From: Collybia mongolica
Lineage: Eukaryota; Basidiomycota; Agaricomycetes; Agaricales; Clitocybaceae
NCBI GenBank assembly: GCA_013420905.1
Contig: JAAXNY010000004.1
Coordinates: 3,658,001 to 3,722,000 of the forward strand
DNA: 64,000 nt
Direction of reading: 5' to 3'
Part shown: positions 58,879 to 64,000 of the stretch, piece by piece
Layout: each line of letters starts with the position of its first letter
Position numbering within the stretch: the first letter of the stretch is position 1
The notes under the pieces: model-generated
Seen by the model: the letters and a program-made list of their open reading frames with translations, nothing else
Told to the model about the DNA's origin: nothing
Database searches by the model: none
Translations under genes and position numbers: made by a program

Positions 58879-61239
58879 ATGAGTCTTCACTTCCCTTTCG
58901 CTTTCCTCGGTTTATCAGCCGCCTTGTACTTGCTGTACCGAAAATTCACTCGCATTTCAATCGCTCATATTCCTGGGCCAAAGCCAGAATCATTTCTCCT
59001 TGGTGCGAGACTGATTCTTCACGGCTCAAACATGCTATGTCAATTATTGTTTACAGGGAATCTGAGGGAATTTTTCCAGGGTCAAGCTGCCGAGGTTAGT
59101 GCACTCCATGATATTCTTACTGCGACACATTATTTTATCGTGTAACTGTAGGCAGATTTCAAATGGCAGGCAGAATATGGAGATATAGTCCGATTTAAAG
59201 GCCCTTTTGGAGTAAGTTACTTTAATGCAGGGACCCCGCTCAAGCTCTTAAATCAGCAAAATATGTGTGCAGGAGGATCGACTTCTTATCTCGGATCCCA
59301 AAGCTCTCCAATACATTTACCAAACCTCAGGATATAATTTCATAAAACAAGCAGAACGTCGTGAGCTCTCTCGGATCATTTCGGGCCGTGGCATACTTTG
59401 GGCAGATGGTCAGTATCCTCTTTTTTTATGACGCCATGGCTCTTTTGACCTCATAGTGTTGCAGGGGATGATCATAAAAGGCACCGGAAGGTCATGCTTC
59501 CTGGATTTTCAGGACCTGTAGCCAAGGCATCAGTCCCTCTCTTCTTTAATTATGCTTCGAAGGTTTGAGTGTTTACTGACTCCGTGAAGCCATGGTTAAC
59601 AATTGACGTTGCTTTTAAGTTAGCTATAAAGTGGAGCGGTATCATCGTCTCAACAGCTGATCAATCGGCCGTGCTTGACATGCCCTCTTGGGTTTCCCGA
59701 GCCACCTTGGACGCCATAGGAGGGGGTATGCACTGATTTTTTTTCCCTCACCCGACAAATAGTTAACAAGGAAATCGCTAGTTGCTTTTGATTATGAATT
59801 CGGAGCCATGGACAACGCCGAAAATGCACTGGGAAAGGCTTATTCTAGTGTAATGTGAGTTCGTGTTGATCGTATAGGCAAGGTACACACATATCGATAC
59901 CGCTCAACAACAGGCTGGATACTTTTGGGGCCCTCACGAATGTTGAAATATTCTTACAAAACGTCATGAGCTACATTCCTCTCCAAATCCGTGAGCTCAT
60001 GACAGATTTCATACCAAACAACAAACTCCACCACGCACGCACGACGGCAAGAATAGCTACAAGCCTTGCGAAAACCCTAGTTGACTCCAAGTCAGAAGCT
60101 CTACTGCAAGGCAAGGGAAACCGAGACATCATGAGTTTACTGGGTAAGTTGAGCTATGTTTGGTGATGAAGGAGATTCTGCTAATATTTCCTCTCCTAGT
60201 CAAAGCAAACGCCTCGGAAAACGAGCTTACACAATTGAATGAGGACGAAATGCTCTCACAGATGCGGTAAGACTTTCCTAAGCTCTCTGGCAATTGATAT
60301 CGATGTGAGATTCACCAGGACGATTATATTGGCGGGCCACGAGACTACAGCAAATACTCTTAGCTGGATGCTTTTGGAACTTGCAAACCGGCCAGCATTC
60401 CAAACAAAGCTTAGAAACGAGATCAGAGAGATGGAATGTACTTTACAATCACGAGGGGATGCCGAGTTCAAAGCTACTGATTTCGATGTCATGCCATGCT
60501 TGTCGGCTGTATTGAAGGTTCGATCGCATCCCCCTATCTTTCAGACAACCATGGAAAAACCAAATTTACATATTAGGAAACTTTAAGATATCACCCAGTC
60601 GCATATAACACCTACAGGCAAGCGATCAAAGATGACATCATACCCCTGTCAAAGCCCATCACCACCGCCTCCGGGGACGTCTTAACCGAGCTTCCCATCC
60701 CGAAGGGCCTCAGAGTGATCGCGTCGATTGGAGGCTATAATAGGTGAAAGCCTCGAGGTTTTCGTTATGTAACCCCAACTTAAACTGACATTCGAACAGG
60801 AATAAGGATATTTTTGGCGAAGACGCTCATGAATTTAATCCAGAACGTTGGTTCAAGCCCGGATTGAAGAAAGCTGCCTCGTCCATAGGTGTCCTAGCAA
60901 ACCTGTATGTCGGTTTATGACGGCACTGTTATTCCCTTCTGATATGACCTTAGGATGAGTTTCTCGGGCGGCGTACGGTTAGTGATCGTTCCGCCCCGCA
61001 TGCCCTTACGACATTGACATATTCTCTTTTCAAGGTCCTGTCTTGGGTGGAAATTTGCCGTGCTGGAACTCCAAGCGTTCCTTGTCGAGCTAATCGGAAC
61101 ATTCGAATTTTCTCTCACGCCAGAATCGCGAAAAATTAGAAGGGAAGGGGCCTTAGTTATGATCCCCACAGTTGAAGGTGAAGTAGAGAAGGGGGCTCAG
61201 TTGCCACTAAAAGTGAGACTAGCTTCACGGGAGGAATGA
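58879..61239 (+). CDS. Cytochrome P450 monooxygenase
   Basis: Exons 58879-59094, 59152-59211, 59273-59408, 59465-59562, 59620-59725, 59782-59854, 59914-60143, 60200-60266, 60319-60517, 60577-60743, 60800-60904, 60954-60977 (24 nt), 61035-61239 give 561 residues. An N-terminal membrane anchor (FPFAFLGLSAALYLLY) and a Pro-rich hinge (HIPGPKPESFLLG) place it on the ER. The oxygen-activation motif AGHETT (334-339), the ExxR motif ETLR (396-399), the PERW motif and the haem loop FSGGVRSCLG with Cys496 are all intact, so it should be active. The haem loop is split: exon 12 carries FSGGV and exon 13 the cysteine. The substrate is unknown. The sequence is of the agaricomycete type with WxxxHKRHRKVMLPGF. 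No biosynthetic cluster is visible. Confidence 0.93.
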
Positions 61240-61569
61240 TGCGCATCAGTTCTCTCGTTCATGCGTTTTGGTCATTCTCCTTACTGTGTAAAGCTCTAGT
61301 ACATGATACATCCTCCATTAGCTCAGTTGAATTCTGATATGAATTTCGGATTGCTATTAAGGTAGTGGCTATTTAAGGTATGATAGACTATTTCCTCTGT
61401 ATAAGCTGTAGCCGGGAGGCCTCGGCGAGATATGAATACACTAAAATCACAACAACATATGTCAAATATACACAGCGATGCGAGCTGCCTTTCAGCTAGA
61501 CGTAAAAGACTTTGAATAGGAATATCTTGATACATCCAGCCATCTGTCGAATTATCCTGTCTGAGTTTG
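61240..61569. other. Convergent spacer between P450 and PLP enzyme
   Basis: 3' flanks of two facing genes. No other feature was seen. Confidence 0.55.
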
Positions 61570-63632
61570 TTAGATTGCTTGACCGATACCAGAAGCTTCC
61601 GTCCACCGATCCCACAGCGCCTGTCGCGAATTTTCCTTGCCGATCAGCGCCGCAAAACGTATTACTTTCCATACATCCTCGAAATTGCTCGCCAGCCCCA
61701 GGCTAATCCTGACAACTCCGAGTTCTCGGCCAACTACCCTCTCAAAGTCTTTGAGGGTGACACCGGGGCATAGTCGTTGCATATCCTCTTGTATGCCTAG
61801 GATGGCAGCGGCAGCGCCCGGGTTACACATACATCCTGTGCGCAATGAGATAAATTGCTTGGATGCTGAGTATTCGATGAAGGAATTAGGAATCATGTCG
61901 CCGGTGGGCTAAATTTATATGTAAGTAATGACAATTTATCAGTGACAAAGATGACTTGCCGATAGAAAGATCAAGGACAACGTGGAACCTGTGTCAGCCT
62001 GATCACCAATATTTTTCACCCGTCGTATGGGTTTCCGAGACAGGACGCGGACGACAGGTGTCTCCGTTGTATCATGTTTCAATTGTGATAGTGATAAGAC
62101 GAGGTAGTGTAGGAGTGAGGAGAGTCGCAGAGGGAGAAACGGAAGGTATGCGGAAAGGAACTGTAATCCATCTGTGATGGCTGGTAGTGTCAGGTAATTG
62201 ATTGTGCCATCCTGTCAGGGTTTACGTTCCGTATGTTAGTAAGACCATTTGCTGGAAAGTAGGATACGAGAACCAACCTCGAATTGTTCATGGAGCTCAT
62301 GAGCACGGGTTACGATATTTCCGGGTACCTGAACGACGTCTACAGTGCCCCCTGCGAACCAAGGGCGCCTGAGTTGAGCTAAAAATGACTTTTTGACGAC
62401 TAGCGCCCCGACGCCTGTCGGGAAGCCGAACATTTTATAGAACGACACTGCCAACGCATCAACGGAGTTTTCCGCTAGGGAGAAGGCCGAAGTTGGTACG
62501 AGGGCCGCCGCGTCCAGAAGGGTGTGATAGCCAAGGGAAGAAGCATACTCCGCCATAGACAACGGGTTTTTACTGTTTGATATATTTGATTGGGCTGTTA
62601 ACGCGAAGAGGCTCGGAGCGAGTTCTCGTGACCTTGGGCGATTGCGGAGCAGGACGTTCTGAAGCATATCCTAATTTAGCACACGTCATATGTAGGCACG
62701 CCAGAACAAGCTACCTTCGCAGCTGGAGTATCAAACCCGCCCTGGGGCGTCGAACCAATGTAACAGACCCGGGCACCTCGGTATGTTGCATACTCCCGAA
62801 TACCATGGACCTAAATTGCGAGTATCAGCCACTAAAGGCGGAAATAAAACGGCTTAACATACACTATTATGTGAGTCATTCCCAAGAACATAACTACTGC
62901 CGCCTGTAAACGGATATGATTCTCCGACAAGCTTCAATGCGCCAGTGGCATTGGCCGTGAAAATCACGGTGTACTCTGGGGGAGCTTTGAAGAAGGAGAG
63001 AACAGCAGCGCGTGCCTCGTTTGCACACTTCAACGATAGACTTGAGCTAAATAAAATGCGTTAAAAATCGACAAAGGACCCAGGGTAGGTGCGCATATAG
63101 CCACCTATTGCTGACAGAATGGGTATTACCCATTACACTACGATTGAGAAATTCGGTGTGGACTCGAATAAGACTCTCCGGGTACAGCGCGCCGCCCATG
63201 AAATCGACATAGGTTTCCCCGGTTTTCTCCAGTCTAGCATAATCGGTCCTACGAAGGGTATCCAATATCCAGGTTAGGCGGTACTCTGTAGTAGACAATG
63301 GGGGTCAGTGGTCTGTAATATTTCCTGATGGCATGTTTCATCCTACCTGGAAAATCTTTCAAGAAGAAGTCATACGCCACCGTCGCTTCGTTAGTGACGT
63401 TGTCAGCGGGAGTGTATGCGACTAGTGATTTTTTGAGTTGTGGCTGGTGATCGCGCAGAGCGGACTTTTCGTGGACGAGACTTGAGGTTTCCTGTGAAGG
63501 ATCTTGACTGGAAGTTGAGGAATCAACAGAATTACATCCTATGCTTATGCGAGAAAATACTGCAGAGCGCTGTCGGCGAAAGGAGTGGTGGGGTTTTGTA
63601 TGATGATGTTTAGAAGATTGAGAGTTGCCCAT
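61570..63632 (-). CDS. MoCo-sulfurase-like class V PLP enzyme
   Basis: Exons 63632-63347, 63285-63105, 63046-62863, 62810-62715, 62670-62278, 62211-61960, 61908-61570 give 576 residues. It has the aminotransferase class V fold of cysteine desulfurases in the molybdenum-cofactor-sulfurase branch: YVDFMGGALYPESLI, GNTHSVSNS, FTANATGALKLV, YVLGNDSHNSV, the likely PLP-binding Lys328 in SFYKMFGFPTGVGALV, and the persulfide cysteine in LRTGCMCNPG (Cys490, with Cys492). The C-terminal MOSC domain of full MoCo sulfurase is absent, so it is a desulfurase-only form whose acceptor is unclear. The N-terminus (about 80 residues, His/Ser-rich) is not conserved. Intron 6 (61909-61959) begins with GCAAGT. 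It converges with the P450 gene. Confidence 0.9.
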
Positions 63633-64000
63633 TTCGTAGAGTCGCGTCGAGGTTGAGGATTGACGGGGATCTGGGATATGAAAGGGAGGGACATGTCAGT
63701 CATTTATAGGGCAGAGTAGGCAATAAAAGAGTCCGAGACCTAGAAATAACTAGACAAAGAAAACTAGGCGAGGAGCATGGTATGTTAAGTTAGCATGAGA
63801 TCTAGAGTTCGGACAGGCTTTGGCGTCGGAAATGTCACGTTCAAACAACGAAACACATCGAATGCAGAGCCCCATGATCGTTAGTGCAGCAGACTCTCCA
63901 AATCGGGGACACGCCCGCTCACATAACCTTCACCACCTTGGCACGATTGGACGAAAGATGAAAGACGTCACTGACCAACATTCCGGATCCGCCAGCCAGG
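63633..64000. other. 5' flank of the PLP-enzyme gene
   Basis: Window end. No further start codon, gene or repeat was recognised. Confidence 0.5.

Noticed and set aside
1..64000. CRISPR arrays, operons, ribosome binding sites, rRNA genes
   Set aside because: The sequence is eukaryotic; no regularly spaced repeats or rRNA-like sequence was seen.

Overview
This window looks like nuclear DNA from an agaricomycete (mushroom-forming) basidiomycete. Genes are broken by many short introns, mostly 45-62 nt with GT...AG ends. There are class I hydrophobins, a basidiomycete-style P450 and an F-box-associated protein. There is no sign of bacterial, viral or organellar sequence. I rebuilt gene models by hand by chaining exons across GT-AG (and a few GC-AG) junctions. 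In every multi-exon model reported here the exon lengths add up to a whole number of codons. Functions rest on motifs recognised from memory, not on database searches.

Layout. 1-15.6 kb: a secreted GH78-type alpha-L-rhamnosidase cut by the window start, a conserved hypothetical, an ataxin-3 deubiquitinase, a PA-TM-RING ubiquitin ligase, a poorly coding stretch, allantoinase and a yippee-type zinc protein. 15.6-30.2 kb: a TBC Rab-GAP, a very large disordered basidiomycete protein and an ankyrin protein. 30.2-33.4 kb: no gene seen. 33.4-38.8 kb: a Zn2Cys6 transcription factor, a LEU5-type mitochondrial CoA carrier and the meiotic protein Hop2, the last two divergent from one short promoter. 39-47.2 kb: the accessory island, with four minus-strand paralogues of an internally duplicated eight-helix membrane protein and a divergent pair of class I hydrophobins between copies 1 and 2. 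47.8-64 kb: a PalB/Rim13 calpain in 22 exons, an orphan ORF, an F-box-associated protein without a visible F-box, the tethering factor Uso1/p115, a cytochrome P450 and a MoCo-sulfurase-like PLP enzyme.

What stands out. First, several conserved proteins can only be rebuilt in frame by accepting tiny exons: 2 nt and 14 nt in the rhamnosidase, 4 nt in the calpain, 6 nt in the TBC protein, 11 nt in ataxin-3 and 24 nt in the TBC and P450 genes. Second, six or seven of roughly 120 inferred introns appear to start with GC rather than GT. Third, the membrane-protein/hydrophobin island combines local gene amplification, internal duplication and a shared divergent promoter. Most other genes are ordinary housekeeping functions: ubiquitin handling, vesicle traffic, purine catabolism, pH signalling and meiosis.
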